The notes beneath the pieces were generated by a model. It did not search any database, was not told where the DNA came from, and worked only from the letters and a program-made list of their open reading frames with translations. A stretch of DNA of 64,000 bases from Quercus robur (taxonomy: Eukaryota > Streptophyta > Magnoliopsida > Fagales > Fagaceae). Shown here one piece after another: positions 12,000-24,210 of the stretch. The DNA lies in contig NC_065537.1 of assembly GCF_932294415.1 (NCBI RefSeq), positions 5,870,349 through 5,934,348 on the forward strand, in the 5' to 3' direction. The position numbers and the translations under genes were made by a program. How positions within the stretch are numbered: the stretch's first letter is position 1; each line of letters opens with the position of its first letter.

Positions 12000-13762
12000 T
12001 TGATAGTTTGGAAGTAATTACAACTTAAAAGTGCTCAAATCGCTTTTAAAACGGTGCTTAAAAATGACCTTCTCTTACTTTTTTGATTATGACTTTTTAT
12101 TCACAAAGAATTTTCGAGTGAAGTTAATTTCATTGGAAAGTAGACATCCTGGGCTTCAATTTGAACATAAATTTTGCCTAATTTGGATTGATATTGAGTA
12201 AGTTATGACTGTTTCAAATTAGGCCAATTGAGTAGTCAAAATTAGGGGTTTTTTGGGAACATGTGTACTCATAAATCATGCATGCGTACACATGCCCCGA
12301 CCATGCGTACGCAATGCCATTTCTGGAAGCCCATAACTTTATTTTTTAGGGCCCAAAGCCTCCCTCTTTGATAGGCCCCGGCCCTTAAACCCTTTGGAAC
12401 ATCCAAGACCCTCTAAATGAGTCTGAAAACCCTAATTTAAACATATAAATACAACATTATGCCTCCAAACTCAAACCTTAACTAGAGAGAGTTGACTTTT
12501 CACCCAAACTCTTCCAAAACTCTTTTCTAACCTTAAATCTTCTGCACTCACAGATTATGCACGTTCTTGGGTTCTTCAAAACCTCTGTCTATTGGTTTTA
12601 AGGCAGAAACTATTTTCTAATCTCTTTCAAAACCCTTTTCAAACAATCTTTTCAATAATATCTTTTTTTTTTTTTTTTTTTTTGAGTTGTGATTATCTAT
12701 GAACTATTGAATACTTTGATTTCCTTGATTATCATACAATCTTGTTGTGTAAGCACTAAGGGGCAGGTTAAATATCAACCAAATAGTGTTCCATAAGCAA
12801 GGTGAGCCTCTCTTCATGGCTCTTCCTTAATTTGAATTTTTATAACTTGTGCTCTTGTTGTTCTTAATTTGATTTATTTGTTATACATGCTTAGAAATAT
12901 GTTTTTCTTTGTTTGATTTTGTTTTGTCGTGTCTTACCATGTTTTGAATGAAGGGTTGAATTAAATATTAGAAGCATGCTAGGTTCTATTTGATTGTTGT
13001 TTGGTTGTGCTTTAAAACTATATTTCTAGGCGTGTATGTGTGCACATGTTTTATGTATGCGTACGCATACGTGTGCCTAGAAACACAGATTTAGGGTTCT
13101 TACTATTTTGTTTATTTTGATTAGTTTTAATCACATGTTTATGTCCTATTGAATCTAGTATTCACATGTCTAGGTCTAGGGTTAGTAAAATAACATGTTT
13201 TACTTGTTTAATTGATATAATGATAATTAGGGTTTATATCTTAGATGAATAATATGAGCATGCACATAAACATAAACATACATTGATTCATAGGTGCGGT
13301 GATGAGCATGATATGGTTGATGAACATGATGAATATGCTGGTTGATGTCATGATTCTATGCTTGGATGTTTAGGATATGTTTGATGTTGATGCTTTATTA
13401 GTGATATTGTTTTGTGATGTGTTTGCTGCCCTTGGATATATTTTGCTAGATGAATGGTAGGGGTTTTATGCTTTGGATGAGTGTGGGACATTTGTCATGT
13501 TTGGATATATGTTAGATGCATATTAGTGTGTGTGAGTTTGGAATAACATATTAGAGGACCCTTTGATGGGATTAGGATTTGGAACACAATGAGTGGAAGC
13601 CGACCTACGGGTCGGGTGGGGTTAGGTGCCTAACACCTTCTCATCTCTATACCTAATCTCCGAATACGTGCTCTGGTAAAGATCAATCCTACCAAAAGGG
13701 TTCTATATTTATGGTTCCTAGATCTAATCTAGGTGACTAATGAATTTTTGGGAGTGGTGACC
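12000..13762 (+). mobile_element. Tat/Ogre-like LTR fossil, copy B
   Basis: This matches the LTR at 1560-3075 in the same orientation. Shared blocks are the CATGCGTACGC-rich part (12280-12320, 13050-13075), GTTAGATGCATATTAGTGTGTG (13508), GGTGCCTAACACC (13625) and ATGGTTCCTAGA (13713). It differs from copy A at many positions, so it is not a matching partner from one recent insertion. It is a truncated or solo LTR, old, with an approximate left border. Confidence 0.5.
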
Positions 13763-13960
13763 TGATATTCACCCAGTGAGGTTTTTGCCTTGTGAAGGTT
13801 TTCCCCATTTGTCAACAAATCACTTTGTCAAGTTTATTTTTCGCTGCACTCTAAATTATTTGGTGATTTGTTCGTGCCTCCACATTATTTGAATGTAATT
13901 TGATCTAATTAATCAACTTAAGTAATTGCATTATTTAATTGGAGTCAATCTATAACCCAA
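13763..13960 (+). mobile_element. Ty1/copia-like LTR end fragment
   Basis: The run GTGAGGTTTTTGCC, GAAGGTTTTCCCCA, a CAAATCAC-containing stretch and TTTTTCGCTGCACTC resembles the 3' end of many plant Ty1/copia LTRs. It lies against the Tat-like LTR, suggesting insertion next to or into it. It is a fragment only. Confidence 0.35.
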
Positions 13961-14458
13961 CATAAAGAATATTAATTAGGACTAAATCAATTTAGAGGAT
14001 AATTGAACATGACTTAATGAGATAAAATAATTGTCTTGAACTATATAAAATTTTCTTGGCGATTTTTTTTATAAACATACAATAATACTACATAATATAC
14101 CATATTAAAATAATACTACATATTTGTGTGTTTCTTATTTTTGTTGATTTTAAAATTTATTGATATACTTCGCTTGGCCTTGTAAAATAATTTCCGGGCT
14201 CTAACACTACGTCACTAGATTACTATCATAAATATTCTTATAACTATGAGAGGTTCCACACACAAACACACAAAAAACAAAAACAAAAAAACAAAATTGA
14301 GTATGGTAGAATTTCCCATAAAATCAATGTGTGTTTGTTCTTCCCTAATTCGGCCAAATATGTACTTGGTAATGCAAGAACAATAATGTACAAGATTTAG
14401 ATGATAAATAAAAAATTTCTTCATTCTAGGAACTCTAAATATGTGTACATCCAAGTTC

Positions 14459-14661
14459 AGGAGAAATTATAAGATCCTCAAGGTAGATAAGTGACGTGGT
14501 CCACTATTCTACTAAAAGACTCCCGCTTGTTTAAAATTGCTGAGTTAGAAAATTTTTGTAAACAGAAATTGACTACTGACTCAACAATTTTAAACAAATA
14601 GGAGTTTTTTAGTGGAATGGTGGAGAAGTGACATTATCCACCAGAATACTGTATAATTTCT
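14459..14661. mobile_element. hAT-like foldback MITE
   Basis: About 203 bp with ends GGAGAAATTATA and TATAATTTCTCC. The internal arms pair over most of the element (for example CTTGTTTAAAATTGCTGAG against CTCAACAATTTTAAACAAA). The sequence CCAAGTTC lies at both borders (14451-14458, 14662-14669), an 8-bp duplication as in hAT elements, though its last bases may overlap the inverted repeat. Confidence 0.7.
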
Positions 14662-14669
14662 CCAAGTTC

Positions 14670-15183
14670 GGGGGCTAGTAGTTAGTTTAATTGAATCAAA
14701 ACAATGAGCATAAATATACTCCTCGGGGCCAAAAAAATAAAGCATAATTGAAATTAAGAGGGGGACTCATTAATGTTAGAAAATGCTAAAGTAATTACCA
14801 ATTTTATTACTAAAAACTTATAAATTGATATTGCAATGAATTTTTTTTTTTTTTTTTGGAGTTATTTGAATAACATAACAATCAAATTTTTGCATTACCT
14901 TTTTTTTTCTTTTTATGATTGATGACATATCAATTGATAAGCTTACATCCTTCCCAAGAATAAAAAGAAATAAATAAATGCTAAGCACATACGATTGATA
15001 TTGGGATATTACAATTTTTATTACATGAGACTTATATATTGATATGTCACAAATCATAAAAAAGCAATTCAAACATTCATTTATTATGTTATTGAAATGA
15101 CACAATTTACATTTATTGCTAGATAGATTTAACATTTTCCTATATAAAATTTGTGTCATTCAATTAATGTTTGACTCAATCTA
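14670..15183. other. Region downstream of the CYP716 gene
   Basis: Very AT-rich. No gene or clear repeat was recognised. This is the 3' flank of the minus-strand P450. Confidence 0.5.
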
Positions 15184-17549
15184 TTATTTATGACTATGAG
15201 GCTTAAGGTAAATTGGAAGACCATTAACTGGAATGGGTGATACATAGAAAGACAACTTTTCATCTAGAATTGCTTTCTCCCACTTGAATCTTGTCACCAC
15301 ATTATGCATAAACACTAGTATTTCTAATCGAGCATACTCCCTCCCAGGACACATTCGAGGTCCTCCTCCAAATGGTACAAAAGTGTAAGGTTCAGGACCA
15401 TTCCCTTCAAATCTTGAAGGATTAAATTTCTCAGGATCTTGAAAGTATTTGGGATTTTTATGTGTCGAATATGGAGTCCAAAATGTCTGCAAATATATGG
15501 ATTAACACTAAGAATCACCATTATAACATAGAGAATTGATGTATAATTTAGCTCATGTACCGATAACTTGGTAAGTGTCACATACCTTCCACCCTTTAGG
15601 AATAGTAAAATTTGTGTAAGTGAAGTCATTTACAACCTCTCTAAATGTTCCTTGAGTAGGTGGTGTTAGCCTCATAGACTCAAGTACCACATTCCAAGAG
15701 TACTTCATCTTTTTAATGTCGTCCCAATTCAACAAATCATTCGGGCCTTTGGATATTGCAATTTCCATTTGCTCTGTTTACAAATAAGGCCCACTTTTTC
15801 ATTAGATTAATCATTCGAAATTTCATTTATAACTTATGTCACTTGTGTTTCTCAAAAAAAAAAAAAAAAAAAACTTATGTCACTTGTCTGAAAGCATATA
15901 GCATACCAAACAAAGTTTCTATTTCTTCTTAGGGAGCCACAGTATGGTTTTGCATCTATAGTGTTTATGTAGATGTATTGATAATGCTAGACCATTTAAT
16001 AATTTTATATTAGATATGTATTTTGATAAATAAACCATTAAATTATATATATTTTTTCCTTATACCCCGAATATCAAGATCATCATAGATCAATAATTGT
16101 CTTATTTTTAAAATGTTTAAATTTAAAGTTTTTATATTCTCAAGTTTTTATATTCTCAAGTTTTCTACAAAACATGAGTTGTGGATTGAATAATAAATAA
16201 CATAAGTTATTGATCAAATAGTACATAACATTCGATTAATATGTAATTTGACATGCATGTTAAGAAGTACAAAAATATTTAATTAAAAGGTGGAAATTTT
16301 CAAATTTTAATCCAACAGGAAGTTATTAAGCAGTGCTATATTAACAAAGATATACACCAAGTTTAGTTGAATATATACATATAGAAAATATGAAAACGAA
16401 TTCTAAATTGAAATTCTTGTTGATCCCCAACCGCAATACAACATTATACTATCGAAAATTGTTAAATGGTAGAGACATTATTGATAAGGATTATTTATAC
16501 TAGGAAAGAAGTATAGCTTAATTGTAATTTAATTGAAAGAAGCCAGGGTTCAAGTGTTGATAAGTACCTTTGAAGACCTCACTGTAAACATGAGGAAACT
16601 CTGCTAGATACTTCAACACAAATGTGATAGCTGAATTTGTGGTATCATGGCCAGCAATAAGTAAGGACATAATTCTACTAGCAATCATCATCTCATTAAT
16701 AGCTTTTCCATTCTCATCTAATTCAAGGAGCGAGTGAGTTAAAAAGTCACGAGCAACCGTCCCATCATTCTCGGATAGCTCCTTCTTCCTCTGTTTGATG
16801 ACTTCTAAAATCTCCTGGCGAACAACTTTGCCTGCTCTTATGGCACGGTTGAAGGTTGTGCCTGGTATATTTATAGGCACAGACAGTAAACCTCGTATGA
16901 TAATGGCAAAGTGATCAGCAAATTTTGTCACATGGTTGTGATTTGTGACGCTTAAAAAAAACCTACAAGCCAACGCAAAGGCATATTTCTTGGAGAGTGG
17001 AAAAACTTTGACTTCTCTGTAAGGAGACCACTCTGTCTCCAAGTGTTCCTTTGCCATGGAATCCATGATGGGTACGAAATGTTGAAGAGCTTCGGGCTTG
17101 AGAAATTCAACCACGGCCCTCCTCATTTGAACAAAATCTTTTTGGGCTACATCTTCAACAAGTTCAGGAGAAGATACTATTTTTTGCATGGAGCGTGGCC
17201 ACCAAGTGGAGAGATTTTTTTTATCGTTGTGGAACAGAGACTTGTTTGCTGAAGCACCACAAAACACAACCATGTTCTCACCAAACAGTGAGGTTTTGAA
17301 GAGATCCTGTGAATATTTTCTCATTCTGTCGTTAAAGAAGATCTCTTGGGTTCCTCTTCTTCTAGCCATGGCAAATTCCAATGTTTCTCCAATGACAGGC
17401 CATCCCATTTTACCGGGTGGCAACTTGGCATGATTGGATTTTTGTTTATATATAAGGAATATGAGAGAGACCGAAATACAAAGGATTACAAGGTGAAGCA
17501 AGTTTGGAAAGAAATCCATACCAACTTCCACAATTACAGCAATGAGCAA
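15184..17549 (-). CDS. Cytochrome P450, CYP716 family
   Basis: Microsomal monooxygenase. CYP716 members mostly oxidise triterpenes, for example beta-amyrin or lupeol at C-28; the exact substrate cannot be read here. Exons are 17549-16568, 15773-15586 and 15486-15184, with GT-AG introns of 794 and 99 bp. The spliced frame is open throughout. Translation from 17519 ([10 protein letters not shown]) gives 480 residues, the usual CYP716 length, with an N-terminal membrane anchor. The in-frame ATG at 17549 would add ten residues, so I prefer 17519. Seen motifs: proline hinge [14 protein letters not shown]-helix AGHDTT, K-helix ESMR, heme loop [10 protein letters not shown] with the Cys ligand. The B-C region ([17 protein letters not shown]) is diverged from the best-known CYP716A enzymes as I recall them. 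No other P450 or oxidosqualene cyclase lies nearby. Confidence 0.9.
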
Positions 17550-17589
17550 GACGTGAAAAGGTGATGGACAAGCTCTAGCAAGTTTAGCT

Positions 17590-17603
17590 AGGATATATAT
17601 AGG
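17590..17603 (-). promoter_or_regulatory. TATA box of the CYP716 gene
   Basis: On the minus strand CCTATATATATCCT lies about 45 bases before the first in-frame ATG and 75 before the preferred ATG. With a start site about 30 bases downstream, the leader is very short for the upstream ATG, which also favours the start at 17519. Confidence 0.5.
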
Positions 17604-17989
17604 AAAAGAAGAGTGCGTGCATTTTCTAGAGAGTGAAACATTCTAGAGAGAGAGAGAGGTTGGAATCTCTTGATGTGTTCAACTGAGACATAAAGAGTTC
17701 AAATCCTCTCATTCCTAACTGTTAAACTATCAAAAAGAGAGAATTTAATTGGACAGAAATAATAGCCACCTAGGCAGAGGCGGAGCTAGGCGGGGCTTTT
17801 CTCCTAGAGTAGGTGAAAATACCTCTAACTTAGATGACAATTTGCATATTAGCCCCCCTGAAATTTCAAATTTTGCATCTTAAAATGTACTAAAATTTAG
17901 ATCATAAAGATTTGTTTTTTGTTGAGAAAATCATAAAATTAATTTGGCTGCTCAAATTTTTAAGCAGTCCAGAAAACCAAGACACTGCT

Positions 17990-18280
17990 CTAGGACTACT
18001 TACGTACACCTATAATACGATTGCAAACATTGGCAATGCATACTGCATAAACCAAGATTGCACCATTAGTTTTCCCTTATAATTACATACCAAAAGGCAA
18101 AATGGCAATATAATATTTTCCATGTGAGACAGGTTCGTTTATATAATTGTCACCTATTAGATCAGTCAAACAATTTTGATGCATGTATCGCTATTTTTTT
18201 CATATACCAAACCGTTTGATTGCAAGGCTTAGGAGCACATACCTTTTATTGCACCATTGTTTTCCCCTTAAAATTATCCA
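17990..18280. repeat. Dispersed repeat, copy B
   Basis: Counterpart of 3340-3560, with the shared blocks TTTTCCATGTGAGACAGG, TATAATTGTCACCTATTAGA and ATACCAAACCGTTTGATTGC. This copy holds an extra segment (about 18045-18095), so one has gained or lost DNA. Confidence 0.6.
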
Positions 18281-18376
18281 TAATGTGTATACATTATTTT
18301 TAATTATTAAATACGTATACATTATTTTTTTTAAATGTGTGGTTGGTATATTTTCTATATCGCGTATAAAAGAGGA

Positions 18377-18402
18377 ATATATATATATATATATATATAT
18401 AT
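18377..18402. repeat. (TA)n microsatellite
   Basis: About 13 TA units, followed by GAGTGTGTGTGGGGG. No function inferred. Confidence 0.9.
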
Positions 18403-19435
18403 GAGTGTGTGTGGGGGCTGATATATAAGATTATCTATATGTTCTATTTAAACAAGTAAATAGAATCATAAACAAAATCATATGACTAAAATTACACATA
18501 AATTGCCTCTTCAATCGCTATATACTAAATTGCAAAATGATATACAATGTGAGAGACCCACCCAAATAGGATCAAAAAGACTAAAAACTGGAGTTTTTAT
18601 TTTATTTTATTTTTTTAAGATGTCAAACTTGTGGCAAAAGTTTAGGCATAAATTAGAGCCACCCTATACAATTGTATCTATAATTATATTGAAAGATTCT
18701 AGAGGGAGACAGAGAGAGCAAGAGGTTGCATTTCTAGAGAGAGTGAAATAGTAGGCAAGATTAAAGATGAGAGAGAAGAAAAAAAGATACAGGAAATTTA
18801 TGTATTGGTAGGTAGTGACAAGGAGATAGTTTACAATAGGAAAAATAGTGGCAGAGCGAGGATTTTAGTGTAGGGGGAAGTAGTAAAAGAACATTAAAAA
18901 TATATATATATATATTAACCCTTTTTTTAATCAAAATATTAACCGGTATTAATAACAAATAAACAAATATTTCTAAACAATTATAATTGTCATTCAAAAT
19001 ATAATATAAACGTAAATTATAATTTATTTTTTCATACATAGTTTAATTAATTACAAGTATATATTTTATATCATTAAAATATAGAAACACAAATAAAACT
19101 AACAATCAAGGTAAAACATTATCTAAATACATAAATTTTAGACATCTAATTTATTGATCAAAATAAATTGAGAAAATAAATTAATCTAAAAGTGTTCAAA
19201 GTGAGCAATATACCTGCAAAGTCGTATAGTCTCACCATCTTGATTGCTTTTAAAAAATATTTAGAGAATTAAATATTTCTTTCTCAATTTTTCTTAGTTT
19301 TTAAACAGAAAAAATTTAGGTTTACAGCAAAAACCTACACTTTAAAATTGTGACAAAGTCAAGAAATAGAGTAGGGAAAGAAAAAAAAAAAAGTGGAGGC
19401 TTTAGGGCTATAATACATTATATACAAGGATATTA

Positions 19436-19843
19436 GAGCATTCACGACAATAAAGTAGTTAAAATAACTAAAAAGCTAGTTTAGCACCAACACACTAAAA
19501 ATACCTTCAACATCAAAGTTGTCATACTTATAAATTTTTAACTCTTAGCTGCATAGAGCTACCAAAGATAGCAGTTCACTATAGCTAAGAGTTATTTTTT
19601 ATTTTTTATTTTAATTATGGCACGATACATTGTTGTCCTTCTTTTTTCTCTTTTTAGTTTTTTGTAGTGCTTATTGTGTAGGATATATTATTTTATTATG
19701 TTGTTTATATTATTTTAATGTGTTATATGTTAAAATAGAACCTTTGATATTGGGTGTATTGTAAAATGAATTATTAAAATAAATAAAGTGATTTTTTAAG
19801 TTGTTAAAAGCTATATTTTTTAGATATTTTACTGTGAATGCTC
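19436..19843. mobile_element. Tourist-like (PIF/Harbinger) MITE
   Basis: Terminal inverted repeats are GAGCATTCACGAC and GTGAATGCTC, flanked on both sides by TTA (19433-19435, 19844-19846), the 3-bp target duplication typical of PIF/Harbinger. It is 408 bp, AT-rich, with no transposase. Confidence 0.65.
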
Positions 19844-20124
19844 TTAATTGTGGGTGTATGTTTTTTTCTTTCTTTTTTCCCCAATAAAATGTGGGATGGA
19901 TTGCTGTAGAAAAGGAAAATTTTGGCATAGAAGGGGAAATGAACTCAAAAGGTGCCGCTAGTACTAAATATTGGTGAAAATTGAGATAGAGTTAGCTAGG
20001 GAAAAAAAAAATTACAATATCTTTATCTTTAATTGTGGTAGGTCTCATTCTAATATTTCATTATTTTATTTTATTTTATTTTATTTTGACTTATGAGAGA
20101 TTGAAATCTCAATTGTTATGAATA

Positions 20125-20535
20125 TATTGGGACAATTTGTTTGATTGCATAAAACAATTCTCATTTAAAATAGATATGCTTTTTAGTTATTTATATCCTG
20201 TCAGGGGGTTGGTTGGTTGGTTTAAAATGGTAAATGGTACATATAAGTTTTTGTTCATGCACGTAACTAGTAAGTAAACATTATGGGGGTCAATTGCCCT
20301 CCCGGCTCCGCCAATAAATACAAAGCTACTCTCATAAGACCCAAACACCAAGTAAATCCATAAAACTCTATCTCAAATAGAATAAAAAATAAACAAAAAC
20401 CTATTCTATAGATCTAATATTGCGGCTAGGGTTGAATTTGCTGCACATATATTTAAGTCCACGAGAGTGAAGCCCTAATTAGAGTTACTATTAATGTAAA
20501 CTTATTACTATTATCTCTCTTTCCATTTTCCCCCA
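20125..20535. repeat. ~0.4-kb direct repeat, copy 1
   Basis: Matches 22959-23416 in the same orientation. Shared landmarks are ATATTGGGACAATTTGTT, AGGGGGTTGGTTGG, ATGGGGGTCAATTGCCCTCC, AGGGTTGAATTTGCT, ATATATTTAAGTC and TTACTATTATCTCTCTTT. It is non-coding. The pair brackets an AT-rich stretch and a minisatellite. Confidence 0.75.
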
Positions 20536-20549
20536 CAATTTAAATCCTC

Positions 20550-22130
20550 CCTAAACTTAGTGATTTCTTATGGGGTACTTGATACATGAAGCTCCATTAT
20601 CATGTTTTCACTATAATAATGAATCGTACGCATGATATCAGCCTTGTCTAGCATACGATCAAGGACAACAACACTAGAGCCTTATCTAAAAGTCTAGGGC
20701 CTTAAGTTGCATCTTTGAATTGATCTAAAAAGGGAAAGAAAAAAAAAAGTTGATATGCCTAGACTGATCGGGACATTGGTATCATTTATGTAAAGACAAT
20801 ACCATCCAACGTGACTAAGGAATAGTTTGTTTTGTTGTAAAATATTTTCCAAAGAAAATTCAACTGAATCATTTTTTTTTATAAACAGTTTTTTGACTAA
20901 ACTACCCATGAGATGTCAAAAATAACAAAATTGTCCCTTAAATCTCTGGCTAACACGAACAAAATATTCTCGCTATCACTAAAAAGAATCAAAATTAAGA
21001 TATATTTTAGGAAATATCTTACTCATATAATTATATTTTCTAAAAAATAATATTTTTTAAAAAAATTTGAAAGAGAGATTAGTTTTTTTTTTCTTAATTT
21101 TATGTCCAGATGGAAAGTTTGTTTATTAAAAAAATATTAATTGTATAAATTAATACACTTGCTAAGAAATAGCTATTACATCCCTTTTAGAAATAAATAG
21201 TTATTCCTCATTTTAAAGAATAACTATTCATAAGGAATAGTTATTCCCTGTAATAATAACATAGCCAAACTATTGAATAATTAAATCATAAGAATAACTA
21301 TTACAATACATTACCTACTGCAATTTACCAAACATTCCCTTACATGTGGAAAAATTCAATTCAGCTTTTTTTTTTTTTTTTTTTAATTTAGTTTAAGTCA
21401 CCTGGCATCCTAAGTGGCATAATTTTTATTATTATTATTATTGTTAGGCCCATTAGCTTTTAGTCACAGTAGATGGAATAAATAACCATATATGAGTGTT
21501 TTAAAAAATGGTTAGGTAAAATAGAAAAAAAAAAATGTAGTTTCTTATTTTAAAATAGACAATATTTTTTTGCATAAACTAATGTAAATGTTCTTAATAA
21601 AAATATATATAACATACATGAAAAGAAAAAAAAAAATTACCTTTCTGATTTGCTTATAAGGAAAAGAAATGATAGTAATACTACTTGTCACTATTTTTTT
21701 TTTTTTCTTTTCTTTTTGAGAATCACTTGTCAGTTGTCACTAATCAAGTGTTATTGTTTGGGGAATATTTTGATAATTTTAGGAATTTAACGGGGTTTTT
21801 GTTTTTATCAGTTTTAGCTTGTTGTAGGATGATTCACTGTTACAATTTTAACTCTTACTGAAAAACTAAATATTAGTGTTAGGATTCTAATGCTTTAGCT
21901 TGGGTTTTGAGAAAATTATCATCACCGTCAATTGGATAAAAAGTTTTTTCTCTTACATGTCATAGATTATTATATTGGCTTCTTTATATTAGTTCCCACA
22001 GAATTATATAAAGAATATAACATATTTTTCGTAAGCATTTAAGCACATATTGAAGACTTATGATGCGTGGTTTCATCAACACCTGTTGAGCTCAAAAGCT
22101 ATGCGAAATCATGAATAATTTTTTGTGTGA
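20550..22130. other. Gene-free AT-rich stretch
   Basis: No credible coding frame or RNA gene. Short A/T tracts and (ATT)n at about 21428-21442 only. Confidence 0.5.
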
Positions 22131-22134
22131 TATT

Positions 22135-22915
22135 TGTATTACCTAATGTGACCTTGGAACAACCTAATGTGACTTAAAAAATAAGTGAACCGCCTAATAT
22201 GATAATAGTACAGTTATATGTGATGTTTGTATTACTTAATATGACGTTAGACTATCCAATGTGAGTAAAAAATAAAAGAACACCAAATGTGATAATGGTA
22301 AAATCATATGTAATGTTTGTACTACCTAATGTAATGTCAACACCATTTAATATGACAAAAAAAGGAAACCGTCAAATATGACAAAATTATGGTAAAAAAA
22401 GATGTTAGTACTGCCCAATGTGACGATAAAACCGTCAAATAAGAGTAACAAATAAGGGAACTACCAAATATGACAAAAATACGATTATATATATGTAATG
22501 TTAGTACTACATAATGTGATGATAAATTTGTTAAATGTGAGTAAAAAAATAAAGAAAACACCTAACGTGACAACAATACAGTCATATGTGATGTCTATAC
22601 CATCCAATGTGACGATGGACCAATTAAATGTGAGAAAAAATAAAAGAACCACCGAATGTTATAAAAGTATGGTCAATTGTGATATTACTGCGTAATGTGA
22701 TGATATAACTGTAAAATGTGAGCAAAAAATAAGAGAACCATCGAATGTGAAAAAAATACAATCATATTTTATGTTAGTACTACTTAATATGACGATAGAA
22801 CTGTCAAATCTCAGTGAAAAAAATAAGAGAACCACAAATTGTGACAAAAGTACAGTCACTCAGTCAGATGTGATATTAGTACTGTCTAATGTAATGAAGG
22901 TATAACATGTTGCCT
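22135..22915. repeat. Diverged ~92-bp minisatellite, about 8 copies
   Basis: The phrase ACYTAATGTGACG recurs near 22141, 22233, 22324, 22413, 22509, 22602, 22690, 22782 and 22883, a spacing of 88-101 bases. Each unit carries in order: (T/A)CTAATGTGACGATA, CCGTCAAATGTGAGTAAAAA, AAGAGAACCACCGAATGTGA, and a CATATGTGATGTTAGTAC end. Within a unit a short theme, AATGTGA, is itself used three times. All frames are interrupted. Copies differ at many sites, so the array is not young. Confidence 0.85.
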
Positions 22916-22958
22916 ACTTGTAGGTATGGTACTCCCAAAAACAAAAGAGATACGGTAG

Positions 22959-23416
22959 ATATTGGGACAATTTGTTCTATACATAAAAAAAATAATAATA
23001 ATAATAATTAAAAATAATAATAAAAAATATTGTTTAAAATAGATATTCTTTTTGGTTTTTTATACGCTGTTAGGGGGTTGGTTGGTTTAAAATGGTAAAT
23101 GACACGTTTAAGTTTTTGTTCATGCTAGTAACTAGTCAGTAGACATAATGGGGGTCAATTGCCCTCCCGGATCCGTCAGTGAGTACAAAGCCGCTCTCAT
23201 AAGACCCAAACTCCAACACGTCTTTAGAGCTCTACCTCACATAGAAAAAAAAATTAAAAAAATAAATAAATAAAGAAAAACCTATTCTATAGCTTTAATA
23301 TTGCTGATAGGGTTGAATTTGCTACACATATATTTAAGTCGGCTAGAGTGAAGTCATAATTAGAGTTACTATCAATGTAATCTTATTACTATTATCTCTC
23401 TTTATCAAATTCCCCC
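22959..23416. repeat. ~0.4-kb direct repeat, copy 2 (with a partial third at 23440-23505)
   Basis: Same landmarks as the copy at 20125. It carries an (AAT)n expansion near 22988-23030 absent from copy 1. A further short piece, from GGTCGGCTAGG through TTTGCTGCACATATATTTAAG to GAGTGAAGTC, recurs at about 23443-23497. Confidence 0.75.
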
Positions 23417-23616
23417 ATAATAGCATATTTACAATATGTTAGGTCGGCTAGGATTGAATTTGCTGCACATATATTTAAGTTCGCGAGAGTGAAGTCCCAT
23501 AGTTCGTGATACAACCTATGCCCATATTGAGATTGAAGAATTCAGCCATACTCACCAAACATGTGTCAACTTACGATAAAATTTTGTTCTATACTTCCTC
23601 TAAATTAGAATTCTTA

Positions 23617-24210
23617 AAGGTCCGTCTAGTTGAGAAGATAGAAAAGTAGAATGATAGAAAATAGAAAATAAATGAACATGTTGAAGGATAGAAAATATTT
23701 TAATTTCCTCATTTGTGTTTGATTGAGAGTGAAAAAGTGGAGGAATAGAAAAAATGAGTTTGTATAAATTTACTCATATACCCTTGTTAAAAAATAATGT
23801 CGTATTAAAACAAAAATGTTACGAACAACCCCAAAAAAATGCAATCAACCAAATTTATCAAAAAAAAAAAAAAAAAAACTGCATCTAGTTAAACCAAAAA
23901 AAAAAAAAAGAAAAGGCAAAACAAAGCATTATCACACCCCTAGAAGCAAAAATAAAAAAAAGGAAACATGCCCACAGCTGAGGAAAGTAGTAGGAAAAAA
24001 AAAAAAGGCAACGTCTAGCATGTAAAAAGAGGAGGGGATAATTTAATCATTGACTGCAACTATAGTGGGCCAGGGGAGAAAATACCTAGGCCCACCAATT
24101 TTCTATCCTCCCCTTCTTTCCAACCAAACACCAATAAAATCAGTTTTCTTTCCACTTTTCTCTCCCCTATTTTATATCATTCCTATTTCACCCTAACCAA
24201 ACAGACCCTA
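23617..24210. mobile_element. Non-autonomous DNA transposon with AGGGTCYGTYTRGTT ends
   Basis: The left end AAGGTCCGTCTAGTTGAG and the right end CCTAACCAAACAGACCCTA are inverted relatives, a pattern common in plant MITEs. The inside is A-rich and carries no transposase. A short sequence (TTTTGTTCTATACTTCCT) lies before this element and again at about 24661, after the next one, so the two elements sit within a duplicated flank. Confidence 0.55.

Larger units (their letters stand above)
17770..20315. repeat. Possible DNA-element remnant with GGCGGAGC/GCTCCGCC ends
   Basis: The left side, GAGGCGGAGCTAGGCGGGGC (near 17776), and the right side, TTGCCCTCCCGGCTCCGCC (near 20310), form the kind of complementary ends that mark a common plant repeat. 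A second left-like end (GGCAGAGCGAGGATTTTAGTG) is near 18850. The inside is AT-rich and holds no gene. Boundaries and class are uncertain. Confidence 0.3.

Noticed and set aside
22135-22915. CRISPR-like array
   Set aside because: Units are ~92 bp throughout with no constant repeat/variable spacer split, and the genome is eukaryotic.
20125-23416. The two direct repeats as LTRs of one element
   Set aside because: No TG...CA ends, primer-binding site, polypurine tract or coding region between them; the repeats also differ too much for a simple pair.
23816-24025. Lys-rich 69-codon frame
   Set aside because: Product of A tracts within a MITE.
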